DNA from: Amia ocellicauda
Lineage: Eukaryota; Chordata; Actinopteri; Amiiformes; Amiidae
Length of the DNA stretch: 64,000 nt
Direction of reading: 5' to 3'
Assembly (NCBI RefSeq): GCF_036373705.1
Contig: NC_089863.1
Coordinates: 924,001-988,000, forward strand
The position numbers were made by a program, and so were the translations under genes. The notes under the pieces are model-generated. The model saw only the letters and a program-made list of their open reading frames with translations, ran no database searches and was not told where the DNA came from. This document shows, piece after piece, positions 42,717 through 55,616 of the stretch (positions are counted from its first letter, which is position 1; every line of letters begins with the position of its first letter).

Positions 42717-45700
42717 AAAGGCTGGGACACAGTTCTACATGCACACAGAGCGATCAATAGCCCCCTGATAGTCACCATGTTTAGGGGAATCACCGTCTCT
42801 CTCCGTGTGCCCCTCAGTGCTCAGTGTGAAGACCTGTGTGGCCAGAGGCTCTGCTGTAGAGAGTGTGGATGGATCATGGAGTACAATGTGCTCCACACAA
42901 TGTCCCTCCTTTCCCTGGTATTCTGTGCCAAACCTTTACCTGAGTCCCTGTGCTGCTCTCCTGTCCAGGTGGACCAGCCTTCCTCCTTCAGAGAGCAGAA
43001 GACAGAGATCAGAGCAAGCACACAGAGTCAACACCATATAGTGTATACAGTGGCGTGGTTTCCCAACACACAAACCACGCAATTGCATGGTTCCCTGAGG
43101 GGCTAGGGGGCCCCTGATGCCTAGTAGCAGTGTTACATTACAAGCTGAATTGTAACTTGCAACAAATTGCTTATTCTTTTCGATGAAAAATAATATATTG
43201 TTAATCCCGCCTTTTACTGTTAATGTAGCAATCTTGAAGCCTCTCGGTTTAGTGCTGTGGTAAGGTCTCTGCACTGTGGTGTGGGAGACCTGCGTTCAAA
43301 TACCCCTGTGGGTCCATTAGCAGTTTTATGAGAATAAAGATACATTTTAAGTTAGAATCCTCATAGCCTATTATACCAGAAAATACACTAGGGCATGTTT
43401 TCATATATTTTGTATCATTGTGGGCTATTTTTGATTCAGTATTTAGTATTGTTATGCTAAGAAGTGTGTGTTTGTATACATAGCTCTGAAGTCACACGAA
43501 TCAGACGAAACTCTGAGCGTTGACTAAATGGTCAGATTCCTGCAGAATGACCACGTCTGCAGGACGTGAACGGCACCCCGTGGAAACGAGCCGACAGAGT
43601 GATGCCTGGTACTTCTATAGTGTCTTAGGAAGCCTGCAGTTACAACCATGTAGCCAGAGTCATCAATTAAAACAGATGAGACTAAAGAGTTGAAAAGACT
43701 ACAAGTGCCGTGTGTAACTATGATTTAATTAAAGGCTGATTTGGAAGCGTTGTTGGACATTAAGAAGTATTTGATCTCAATCAAACGAGACAGTAAGTGA
43801 TCAGGTTTTATTTATCTAGCTACTGAATTGACTACATACTGTATCTATTGTGTATTATTTATTATAATGCTATTTGTTTTTAGCACAGCTTAAATTGTGA
43901 TTTCCAAAGGAAATGATGATCACAATATTTTGTCGATGACCTTATTGTTTGTGATTAAATGTGTGTGGCAAATTGACGGGATACCGTAGGCTCCATTTAA
44001 GAATTGTTTTTGAAACGAATCGTGTACATTGCAGCTCGCTGCAATCGTTAAAGCCAGTCATGTTGGTATTTTTGGCACAGAACCCCCACACACAACCTCA
44101 CTGAAAGCACACGTGTGTAACACTGTCAATAACAACACTGAAACGGATTCATTTATATATAGTTCTTTAAAATATGTATTTGAATATAAAAACAATGTAT
44201 TATAAATGCTCCTTTTAAAGTCAGGATTTTAAGTCAGAAAACTTTATAACAATGAAACTATTTGCAATATAATTGCACATCCATCTTTTAAATATTTATT
44301 CAGTTTTTGTTGTGTATTTATTAATATTTATTAATACTACCTTTATTTTGTATTTGTTTAGTAACTAGTTCTACTGTTTGGTTGAACAATAAAACTGAAG
44401 ACTCAATTTTTTCAGAAAGTGGAACAAAGCCCCTGCATTCTGCACGTCTGTCTATTTACAAATGGTGATTTCATTCAGCTTCATGACACATTTGAGGCAC
44501 CGTAACTCTGCCAGCTTCAGTCAATGAAAGAGCGCAAAGTGAAGAAGTTCGAGAAGGTAAGAAAATCTTTCACTCTCCCATTTTAACTTTAGTTCGAGTG
44601 CACTGACGATACTCTACCCCCCTTATAAAGACATAAGATCGTGTCAGACACTGGTGTGAGGCGACGCTAAAATTGTCATGACAGATAAAGGTGGGGCCCC
44701 TAAACTGACAAATACGCCTCTGATTTTATAGCAGCAGCAATAGTACTAGCAGTAGCATTATCATTATTATTCAAATCCCGTAAAAAGCACTATTGTGAGA
44801 GCTGCACAGGACACTGCAGCTCCATCGTCTCACTCTGTGAAAGAGCCTGAACCTCACACTGACTCGCTGACTCGCTGACACGCAGACTCGCTGACTCGCT
44901 GACACGCAGACTCACTGAGACACTGACTCACTGACTCGCTGACACGCAGACTCGCTGACACACTGACTCGCTGACACGCTGAGACACTGACACACTGACT
45001 CGCTGACACGCAGACTCACTGAGACACTGACTCACTGACTCACTGACACACTGACTCGCAGACTCGCTGAGACACTGACTCGCTGACACGCAGACTCGCT
45101 GACACACTGGCACACTGACTCGCTGACACGCAGACTCACTGAGACACTGACACGCAGACTCGCTGACACACTGACTCGCTGACACGCAGACTCGCTGACA
45201 CACTGACACACTGACTCGCTGACATGCAGACTCGCTGACACACTGACTCACTGACACACTGACAGGAAGCTGATTGAAGATTAGTGGATCCCACTGACCT
45301 TCTGACACAGATGAGAATCACTGCAGTGACAATACAGACGCACAGCGCACTCCCCAGGACAGCTGCCAGCACTGTCTCCCACTCGGCTGGAGCTCAGAGT
45401 CAGAGTAAAAACAGCATCAAATGACATTTTCAGCAGAGGGACTGAACTGCTTGTGTTGATGTGAAAGACACATATTATTAGATTACTGACACTGACTTTA
45501 AATGCCTTAAAGTAATGAACACAGTAAACCAGCCTTCAGAGCAGTGTGTGTAATCCCTCAGGTTCTTAATTAACCAGTGAGTCGGGATTTTAACACAGAC
45601 TGATCTGACAGTTTCCACTGAATGCCACGCTCATGTCTCTGTGTGTAATACGCACTGTACCTGTTATAGTGAGAGGCACAGCTGTGGAGTTGTGCGCTCC

Positions 45701-48700
45701 ATGTTTATTCTGTGCTTCACAGTAGTACTGCCCACTGTCTCCAGAGCTCAAATTAGAAATGATCAAACTCTGCCCTGATCCTTTCTCCCAGACAGCCGCT
45801 CCACTGCTCTGAAACCAGGAGTATCTCTGCACTGGTGGGTTTGCATTGCTGCTGCAGGTCAGGGTGACAGGACTGCCTTCCACTATTTCACCAGAGGGGC
45901 TGACGGACACCGAGGTGCTCTTTGGGGCGTCTGGAAGAAAAAGCGATCGACTGTTCAGTTTTTTTTCACTTTCTTAGCAGTGGATAAATATTAAACATAT
46001 AAAACATAAGCTTTTAAGCGCTTCACTGATGGGAGAATGTGCCCCACTACTAAATGCACCATTTGTCTTTGACCGAAATCAATTATTATGTATGGGGAAT
46101 TTAGATGCACTGTTTTTAACTTATCAATTGTGATGCGTGTGCACGTTTGTCCTGAAAACTCATGTGAATCAGGTTTGTGGCCAATAAAACACGGCCCCAG
46201 AGAAGGACATGGCCAATAGCAAATATTCAAGTAAATGATACAGAAATTATGAAAACACTGGAAATAAATCCCATTTCAACATGTAAACCCACATTTCACA
46301 TGTAAATGCTTCAGAAATAATCGTATATATGTTTAAATACCCGCATTATAAAAGTTTCAGTTAACTGGTCCAGAGCTGGATGTCCGGGTACCCGAATGTG
46401 CCTTGAGCCAGAGACAGCAGATCTGCCCATAGGGGAAGCTGCCACGAAACACAGTCTGCGGGGCCACCTGGTCGCAACCAGGAGCACTGTCACTCACTCT
46501 CGCCGGATCTTCTCCAGGACCACTGGGAGAGGGGGGATCGGTGGGAATGCATAGAGAAGATGGTGCAGCCACTTGTGGGCTAATGTGTCAATCACTAGGG
46601 TTCGGGAGTGGTCTCGGACAGAGAACCAAGATGAGACACTCTGAGGGCTGGGTTTGGAAACTCCACCACAAACAGAGCTCTTTCCAGCACGCCTGAGTGA
46701 CCCTCACACAGCTTGCACGATCACGGTGCAGGTGCATTCACTTAATACAGGTCGCTGGAAGCCTTCTGGGATGCGGCACGAGCGGCGGAGGGGGCGCTCT
46801 CTGCTTAGCGCGTGCCTTAGCACTGCCCCTACCAGGAGGAGCACGATGACCCCGGGCTGGCGGGGGGCGCATGGTGATCTGGTGTCGGAAGTGCGGTGCC
46901 CTCTGCCCCTGGATGCCTGGGTGCGAGCCAGAACTGGAGGCGTGGCAAGAGGGTATGCCTCTGCCAGCTGCCTGGTCTATGTCCCTCTGCTGGATAGAGC
47001 GGTTTAACATCTCCTCGACTGACAGCCTGAAGATGAAGCCTGGGGAGATGGTGGCATCCATGAGGCAAGTGCGGTCTGCCTTTGGCACTTGTCACGTCTG
47101 GGAGATCAAAACAACAACAAGGCTGCCAGGGAGCACCTGCACCGTCTGCGCCACTGCCTGGAGATTCAGGATTTCAACAACCTGGTCTACCCGGTGAATG
47201 CCTCCAGTGTGGCATCGCATGCTCTTCTCCAAGCACTGTGGCCCCTGTGGCGGTGTCTCGGAGACGGCACAGAGAGAGAGAGAGTGCACTGGCGGAGGCG
47301 AGGACGAAGAACAGGGGGACCGGGGGCACCGTGTGCCTAAAATACAGAGGGTACCGATGCACCGAAGGCACTGAAGGCATGGGGCCACCCTGAGGTGTGC
47401 CGAGTAGCGGAACAGCAAGCACCTCGGGGGGGTGAGCACCGTGGGCACCTAACACTGAAAGCGCCGAAGTACAAACAGCGCAGAGTCACACGGAGCGCGA
47501 TAACTACCACCAGAGCGCCGCGCTGTCTCAGTGTGGAGGTGGCGGGTGCCATAGGTACTGCCGCACCCATGGACAGGGCAGCGACTCTGATGTGAAACGC
47601 AATCAATCCCAGGAAGCTGAGAGACAGATCACAGACCACAGCTGCGGCCACGGACTGTGGCATGAAAGTAGCTGGCAGAGAAGCCCCTCAAGCGGGCAAG
47701 ATCTCTCACGGCAGACCGCCGCTCTGATGTAAACAACATGTTTTCAATAAGCTTCCATGGGAAACTAAATAACCCCTCCCCTTTGGGCAATGATTTTGAT
47801 TTGAAAGATAACAATGTAAACCCAGGGAGGGAAGAGGGTCACTTCCTCTTTGACTGGAACTTATTGTCTCAACTCCAACTATGAAACTGAGATGCTGTTG
47901 GGGGCATCAGTCAACCCTCTTTCTTGTAACAGCTGCCAAGCAGAGTCAGTGATGTCATGATGTCCTTAAAACTTAAAAAAAGAAAATAACATTTAAAGGA
48001 GCAGATTTTACCTTTAAGGCAGATCAAGTGCAGAGTAAACCTGGATGAGAATTGGAGTAAATCATTTAAATGAATCTGACATTGTGCACAGGCTGTAACT
48101 GAAGGTACTCACAGTGGACGTCCACAGTGAACCCTTGAGATCGGGTCGCTCTATACTCTCTTACAGCACAGGAGTAGTTTCCAGAGTCTCTATAGGAAAC
48201 AGGATTCAAGCGCAGTGTGTTGGCGGGTGTCTGTGTGAGAGAGACGGACCGGCCATTCTTAATCCAGATGATCTGTGTCTTTGTGGAAGAGCAGCTCCCT
48301 GTGTCACAGGTCAGGGTCACAGTGTCTCCTTCTCTCACTGTCCCATTCACCCCTGATGGGCTCATCTTCACCTGCAGCTCTGATGGGAATTAAAGGGTTC
48401 AGGATGACCAGTCAATATGAGATTAAACACCTTAGCTTACTTCTGAGGATCCCCAAGTAAGTATGTATGTGCAGTCAATTTCTACAGTTCACAGGAATTT
48501 TAACACACCTCTCATTCCTGATGGAAAATAAACCTACAGGTGCAAAGACTTGTGATGGGTTGTGAAACAAATAAGATTTATTGCAGCCTTCTAGTGTTTT
48601 AATGCATGTGCTGATTTCAGTATTGTCTCATTAGCTACTGATATTGTGAAAAGCATTCTCTTAAATGTAGACCTTGACTATAAATTAATGTTAATCTTTC

Positions 48701-51700
48701 TGCAATTTAAGTGTGGTTCTATGCAATAAAGCAACTTCGTTATAGTAAAGTTTAGATCTTCTGCATTTTTCATAACAGGACAAAATGACTGAATTCAATT
48801 CAGCAGACATGGCAACATATTGGAATACAGTGACAATCAAATCCATTTAGAAAAGGCATCGCCTCCATCGAGTGATATCTGTGGGTTTATAACTGTTGTA
48901 AGGGGTTGGTGTGTCAATCCTGAGTGCAGGCCTCGTCAATGGCCGGGGCAGCACACTGATTGTGAGTGAATGACAGAGACGTCCGTCTCCCCTGGACCTC
49001 TGCACTGTGGCCTCTATTGACTGAGTCCTCAGACTGATTCCTACTCTGTTCTACTTCAAGCTGCACTCGTCTTAAAACAGGTGTAGCATTATGTTGGGTG
49101 TATTTTGATAAGAGCATTTTATCTCTGAGCTGAAGCACTGATCTAAAGAAGACCTCCCCCCCCAAAGTTATCAGATTTCCTTAAAGCGTGGGACTGGTTT
49201 ACATCAAAGTGACAGTTTTGGGGAGGATGGCACCGAGAAGAGGCCAAATAGTTTGTTATTCTGCTATGAGATGTCTGGAGAAAGGGGCCTGTAGGTAATA
49301 AAAACTCTTTGAAGTGGATGAGAGCCGAAATCCCGACACAGAGCTACGAACCCGGGCCAACCGGCATTTCCAAAAGATGGCATGGATTGACATCAGTCAT
49401 AAATCAAGCCCCCCTCCAATAGGACACTGGGGGCTGAAACCGAAATCCAATCTCAAAAACTCAAGAACCAATCACCTATTGACCTGACAGACTATAAGGA
49501 ACTGCACGGTCTTTCTCTCTCTCTCTCTCTCTCACCTGAACCAGTAACTCGGTGCCACAGCTCAACCTGTAGCTCTGTTGCCCGAACCAGAACCAGAAAC
49601 CAACCAAGTCTTTGCCGGCAACAGAAGAGTTAAACTGGGAGAAGGAGATTGAGCCGTACGAAGAATTCTTTTAAAGGACTTTATTAAATAAAGAACTTTA
49701 CAGACTGCGCTGCCCGCCTGTGCCCACCTGATCAGTGGAGTTTTACAGCTGGACAATTGACTAAGTCGACTGAATACGAAAGTGTCAGTCATTTAAATAG
49801 CTATTGAGTCTTAAGAAACTTGACCCTTGGAACGAACAGGGCCCTGCTTTCCTCAAAGTCTTTGTCTTCAAATAAGTACGGTGAGAGACCCTGCTTGCCA
49901 AGAAGATTTTGTGCACAACCTTGGAGCCTTCAAACCAGTGGAAAATCTGTTTGGAAACGACTCTACTTTCGCGAAACCCCAACTTCCAGGTGCATCGACT
50001 GAGTGGAAGTTCTTGGACAAAGCCGAACCGGACTGCCTTTGTTCCAAACCACACGGACCTCGTGCCATGTGCTGTTATCTGAGCCCGAAGCCAGAGAGGC
50101 CTCTCTGCGACGAAGTTCACATAAGTTTAACAGTTTGGAGTTCATGATTCATGACATTTGAGAAATCAATTAGAAATGTTAATCTGTGATTCATAACTCT
50201 AGAATGTGTAATATCATTTAGTTTTCTTAAATATAAATGTGTGTTGCATTAAACTGTTTTGTTGATAATTTTAGAAATAAAATCTGTCAACGCCGAGAAA
50301 TATCTTCTCATTCCTGTTTAACTGTTTAGTCTGAAATTGACACAAGTGAATAGACATTAGATTATTGGTGGCCCTGCCTATCCTTAATCATTGAATAATA
50401 CTCAGTTAAGGGAAATTGTGGTAACAAGTAATGATAGGATCTTTCTCGGCACCTAAACGTAAATGAGACTGATATATATATAACGAGAAGTTACCTGACA
50501 TAAAGACTAACCTGCGTAGTTATTTAATGTCTGACTAACAATACTAATGAGAGACTCACCTTCGTCTTACTAACCGGTATTGTAGTCAATGTGTTTATAA
50601 CCTTTTTTGTTTAACGATTTGTGTTATCATATGCGATCCCATGGTCTTTGATTTGGTCACGGAAGTGATTTGTCTTTGATTTGTTGATCTAGAGTTGAAT
50701 TTTAATTAGTTTTTCACTTTTGTATAATTAGTGTAGTGCTACATTTAGTCATGTTATGTTTTTGAATAAATTTGACAATTTATATCTTTGGAATTGGTTT
50801 CTGCGTCTAATTATTACAGAAATTGAGTTCTACAAGATTCCAGGATTCTTGAAAAGGTGATACTATAAATTGATTTCTTTAATTGAAATTTATAAGAGTA
50901 CCTTACGCTACACAGGATTGAGCTCACACTGGCCGTGGCTTCTTGCTGAATCTACACTTCAGACACCAGACTCTTGATTAATTAAAACAATCCCAGATCT
51001 TACCAGAGACAGAGAGAGTCACTCCAGGCACACCAGTCCATTTACCTCCAGGATCATCGGTTTCAAATCTGAATCTATATGTCCCTCTGTCAGCTGTTCT
51101 TATGTCCTTTATCTTCAAAGTGCAGTTCTTCTGTTTATTCCCCAGGTACTCTGCTCTGTGTCGGTATTCAGTGCTGATTGAACCCCCTCCACTGTGATAA
51201 ACATATGAGGTATCCCTATCCTTGTGACACCACATCACTGTCTGCACTGTAATTGTATATGTAAATATATAGGTATAGGTATCAAATAAGCTGCGAGCCT
51301 CAAAAGGAAAAGTGGATTGGAAACTGGGTGCAAGGATGGTATCAGGATAATCATATGAACAGGGAAGGACCACAGAGGAGCCTCTCACAGCACAGATCTT
51401 GTCAGGTTGATACCACACAGCCCAGCTCCCACCGAGGACACCTGCAGAAACAGCAGCTCAGTGGTCAGTGTTGACAGTGAAGAGTCCAGCAGAGCTCAGA
51501 GTCATGACAGCCTCACAGGACACAGACAAACCCCAGACACACCGTGCATTGTTAGGAGACAAACTCAATGATTTGATATATATTGTGACAGTGTGTGGGG
51601 TTGATCCAGCACTGCCGGGGCTCTCAGGGTCTCCTCCTGCCTCCCAGTACAGGATAGATTTGCTTATTTAGTTGAGATGCTATGATAGTTGTTTGTCTAA

Positions 51701-52057
51701 GTCAGCGACTGGGTGTTTCAATAAAATAGTTTTTCTCTGCGGAAATTATTTGTCTTGAACATTTTGATGTTAATCACGGCATTGTCCACCACTTGCAATT
51801 TACACTCTTAATATTTATCCATTCAGTCTTCACAATGTTGTCACTATATTACTTTAGTTTGCACTGTTGATCGGTTGTGATATATACAGACACATTTAAC
51901 ACAGAAGATATCTGTGATGTGATGAGATGCGAGAAACAGTTCAAACAGACGGTGTGCTCTCTAGTGCGCTGTGCGACACAGTGAGACAGAAGGCAGTGGT
52001 ACCAGGCAGGAGGAGCAGAGTGGCCCCCAGTGAGCGCAGTGTCTCTTCCACACCCAT
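42391..52057 (-). CDS. CD22/Siglec-like receptor, copy 2, ITAM-like tail
   Basis: Eight minus-strand exons with consistent phases: leader 52057-52003, V-set 51441-51004, C2 48379-48113, C2 45930-45661, transmembrane 45392-45299, tail 42985-42940, tail 42680-42600, tail 42483-42391. They total 447 residues with no break. Signal peptide 1-18; V-set about 19-164 with the Siglec-type B/E-strand cysteines and YRFRFE arginine; two C2 domains (about 165-343), each with a Cys..YxC pair; transmembrane segment about 350-372. The tail has tyrosines 401 (YTAL), 413 (YDTL) and 427 (YTAL). The first two are separated as YxxL-x8-YxxL, which fits the ITAM consensus. Predicted leukocyte surface receptor binding sialylated glycans and signalling by tyrosine phosphorylation, from family knowledge and motifs. 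Introns hold DIRS, LTR, SINE and minisatellite insertions. Confidence 0.8.
43235..43325 (+). mobile_element. tRNA-derived SINE head (fragment)
   Basis: An A-box-like TTAGTGCTGTGGTAAGG is followed about 35 bp on by a B-box-like GCGTTCAAATACC. It lies in the CD22-like copy 2 intron. Too diverged to be a functional tRNA; the tail and body were not found. Confidence 0.45.
43326..44840. other. Intron, no feature recognised
   Basis: AT-rich intronic DNA of CD22-like copy 2. No coding domain or complete repeat is seen. Confidence 0.5.
44845..45270. repeat. 8-bp-based minisatellite, about 420 bp
   Basis: Built from CTGACTCG, CTGACACG, CAGACTCG and CTGAGACA octamers in higher-order combinations. Open frames of Cys-Gln-Arg-Val-Ser repeats on the minus strand are artefacts. 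The array ends 20 bp from the left breakpoint of the segmental duplication (45290). Confidence 0.95.
46334..47680 (-). mobile_element. DIRS-like retrotransposon remnant, copy 2
   Basis: Near-identical counterpart of 23405-24750 at offset 22,929, with only scattered substitutions such as near 46683, 46943, 47265 and 47505-47512. Same stops and same missing parts, so it was already dead before the duplication. Confidence 0.55.
48380..49270. other. Intron between C2 and V-set exons; no gene
   Basis: Only the first 80 bp match copy 1; the rest is copy-specific AT-rich sequence without a recognisable element. Confidence 0.45.
49271..50912 (+). mobile_element. LTR-like element in CD22-like copy 2 intron
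   Basis: Begins TGTCTGGAG and ends GCTACA. The 5' part not present at 7439 has a CCAAT box (49468), a TATAA-like ACTATAAGG (49491), a CT-rich run and then an AATAAA near 49690, the layout of an LTR promoter and polyadenylation region. From 49656 it matches the copy at 7439. A TTGGTGGCC sequence near 50368 could be a primer-binding site, making the rest leader. No gag or pol. It lies in antisense orientation to the receptor gene. Confidence 0.6.
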
Positions 52058-52737
52058 CGCTGCAGCGTCAGTCCTGTCCTTCTCTCTCGCACTGCAGACA
52101 CAGGACACAAGAGCTGTAGACACAGTGCAAACGCTCCTGAAATCCTTCCCCATCCCCAACTGTGTTTATTACAAATCATATTTTTATCCCAAGTCTATGT
52201 ATTTCAGTAAATAAAATGATCCCTCACCCTTTTCAACTACAGTATATAATTTAGTGAAAGGCTGTTAAACGCATACACGTAATTTAGTAAATTTTGTTGA
52301 GCTTTTGTCAAGTTATCAAATCTATATGTTTAAACCCACTAGTAAATCCTGAATAACAAAAATAAAAACAAAACTGTTCTATATACGATTTATCGCTTCT
52401 TGAACTACTATTGCATTTATGACTAATCAACATTACATTCAATAATTAGTGAAACATATAGATTATAATTCCAACCTGCAATCAAACCTATCAGACTTTA
52501 CCATATGAAAATGAATGTGTCTGTGATGACATCATTCAAATGTGAGGAAACACACATAACTCCACACAAACACGTCCGTGTCTACTTTTGTAGCAAATAC
52601 ACCCTCTTGATACCACCAGCGCTGCCGCCCCTCTGATGCCACAGCTTGAAGTTACATGGTGGTTTTGGGGTTTTCTTTACAACACATTTACGGAGAGTTG
52701 ACTTTTCATTAATAAAGAAGAAACGTAAAATGTTATA

Positions 52738-53960
52738 TACAGTGCATCTGGAAAGTATTCACAGCGCTTCACTTTTTCCACATTTTGTTATGTTGCAGCC
52801 TTATTCCAAAATGGATTAAATTCATTATTCCCATATTGACAACGTGAAAGAAGTTTGTTTGAAATCTTTGCAAATGTATTAAAAATAAAAAACAAAAAGC
52901 ATAAGTATTCACAGCCTTTGCTCAATACTTTGTTGAAGCACTTTTGGCACCAATTACAGCCTCAAGTCTTTTTGAGTATGATGCTACAAGCTTGGCACAC
53001 CTATTTTTGGGCAGTTTCTCCCATTCTTCTTTGCAGGACCTCTCAAGCCCCATCAGGTTGGATGTAGAGCGTCGGTGCACAGCCATTGTCAGATCTCTCC
53101 AGAGATGTTCATTCGGGTTCAAGTCTGGGGTCTGGGTGGGCCACTCAAGGACATTCACAGAGTTGTCCTGTAGCCACTCCTTTGTTATCTTGGCTGTGTG
53201 CTTAGGGTCGTTGTGCTACTGGAAGATGAACATTCACCCCAGTCTGAGGTCCAGAGCGCTCTGGAGCAGGTTTTCATCAATGATGTCTCTGCAGCAATGT
53301 ACATTCATCTTTCCCTCGATCCTGACTAGTCTCCCAGTTCCTGCCGCTAAAAAACATCCCCACAGCATGATGCTGCCACCACCATGCTTCACTGTAGGGA
53401 TGGTATTGGCCAGGTGGCCAGCGGTGCCTGGTTTCCTCCTTCAGCTCTAGGAAGAGTCCTGGTGGTTCCAAATTTCTTCCATTTATGGATGATGGAGGCC
53501 ACTGTGCTCATTGGGACCTTCAATGTTGCAGACATTTTTCTGTACCCTTCCCCAGATCTGTGCCTCGATACAATCCTGTCTCGGAGGTCTACAGACAATT
53601 CCTTGTACTTCATAGCTTGGTTTGTGCTCTGACATGCACTGTTAACTGTGGGACCTTATATAGACAGGTGTGTGCCTTTCCAAATCATGTCCAATCAACT
53701 GCATTTACCACAGGTGGACTCCAATCAAGTTGTAGAAACATCTCAAGGATGATCAGTAGAAACAGGATGCACCTGAGCTCAATTTTGAGTGTCATGGCAA
53801 AGGCTGTGAATACTTATGTACATGTGCTATTTTTGTTTTTATTTTTAATAAAATTGCAAAGATTTCAAACTTCTTTCACGTTGTCATTATGGGGTATTGT
53901 TTGTAGAATTTTGAGGAAAATAATTAATTTAATCCATTTTGGAATAAGTCTGTAACATAC
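52738..53960 (-). mobile_element. Tc1 transposon, decayed, present only in copy 2
   Basis: Left end TACAGTGCATCTGGAAAGTA at 52740 opens a long inverted repeat (about 150-200 bp); the right inverted repeat is present (53866-53958) but lacks its outermost segment. Transposase remnants on the minus strand: N-terminus 53613-53440 (KYKELSVDLRDRIVSRHRSG and a helix-turn-helix), [14 protein letters not shown] near 53380-53320, and VLEWPTQTPDLNPNEHLW at 53150-53095. The middle is deleted and frames are broken. The equivalent place in copy 1 (28660-28770) has no transposon. Confidence 0.85.
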
Positions 53961-54515
53961 CAAGACAGACAAGAGAAACAGGCTGAGGACTCGACTGTCG
54001 TGTTGAACTACAGGCAGTGTTTCATCGCTCTCAGTAGCCCAAAATGAAAAACACAACTTTCTAATTATAAATATTGGCTGTATTCAATGTGTCCACTAGC
54101 CCAGGTATTACTGCTGCTTCTGTCAATGCTATGAGCTGTTACTGTCAATGGAGCAAGAACCGAACCCACTTGGTGAATATGAATATGCTCTGGAAGATTG
54201 ATATTAACAGTAGAATACAATTTAAAACCCACAGAAGAAAACACCCAACACCATTCTAGTGGACCATTCTGTAACAGAGAGAATAAGACTGCAGGACATT
54301 CAGAAATGTGTATTACAGCAAAACTGTGTAATTCATCTAAATACTAATATCTAGAACTGTCTCATATGCAGCACTACCCCAGGACACATATACAGCACGT
54401 CTCATTATTTGTAGAAACATGTTGATAATAACTACATACCCCTATTAAAAACATAATATATAATAGAAGTCTGTGCTCATATAACACAATTGGCCCCTTC
54501 TTGTTTATTTAAAAT
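53961..54515. other. Duplicated flank, no gene
   Basis: Matches 28775-29329 of copy 1; no coding domain recognised. Confidence 0.5.
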
Positions 54516-54920
54516 ACAGGGGATGTACACACCCCAAGAACAAGCAGGAACTAAAGACACTGCAGTGCAGGCCTGGCAGAGCATCACCAGGGAAGAAACC
54601 CAGCATCTGGTGACGTCTATGGGTTCAGACTTCAGGCAGTCATTGACTGCAAAGGATGTGCAACCAAGTATTGAAACTCACAATTTAATTCATGATTATG
54701 TTACTTTTTCCAAATACATTTGAGCCCCTAAAACTGGGGGAACCACATATAAAAATGGGTGTAATTCCTACACCGTTCACCCAATTTGGATGTAACTGCT
54801 CTCAAATTAAAGATGAAAGTGTACTCTCATTGTTTGCTTTCAAATCCAATATGGTGGCATACAGAGCAAAAAGGATGACAAATGTGTCACTGTCCAAATA
54901 TCTATGGACCTCACTGTATG
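54516..54920 (+). mobile_element. Tc1-like transposon 3' remnant, copy 2
   Basis: Duplicate of 29330-29752 with the same C-terminal transposase pattern (WQSITREETQHLV) and terminal CCAAATATCTATGGACCTC; several small indels separate the two copies. Confidence 0.65.
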
Positions 54921-55616
54921 AACTGAAGGAAGACGCCCACAAGCACAAGCAGTGCAATCTGAGGGAGATGGAAATATCCTGCTCTATCCTTGCTCTTGCT
55001 ATTGTACTGATTTGTATTTTAATTACTGCAGATCTGAGGCTGTGCTGAGATCAATGCACAGCTCTGTGCTGCTGTATGGTGTCAGTGCTGTATTACTCAC
55101 AGTGGCTCCGGGTCCCTTGGGTTGCTCAGTGTCCAGTGTAGAGAGCTCCTCACACACAGGCTGTGCTCTGCGCTCTGACTGAGTTCAGTGACACTGCTGA
55201 CTTCTTCCCACCACAAAAACCATAACTTTATATAGCATTTAATCTAATTGCCATCTTTAAAAAGCAGAGCACAGAACAGGAAATAACAGCTCACAGATAT
55301 CTGACCACTGAGAGTGTCATTTTTTTTTATGCTAAAGTACATACCATCTAAAATGCAACAGAATAAGAAATTGCAGTGAAAATAAATCTGCAAATCAGTT
55401 TTTTCAGACGCAAAGAAGAGCACAAAGGACATTAATCAAATGCATTGACCAGCTTCACACCATTTCTTATATCTATTCACGACATGTGGTATATTTTAAA
55501 TACTTAGTAGGCTTAGGCCAGAAAGAGAAATGCTGAGCTAGTTTGTAGTCTATGTTGATGCTATGCTATGCAGGTTTGCATTTGTATAGCACCCCTTTTT
55601 AGCTGTTTGATATGTA

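Noticed and set aside
44928-45308. Cys-Gln-Arg-Val-Ser repeat protein on the minus strand
   Set aside because: An octamer minisatellite in an intron. The frame joins the real transmembrane exon only by chance read-through.
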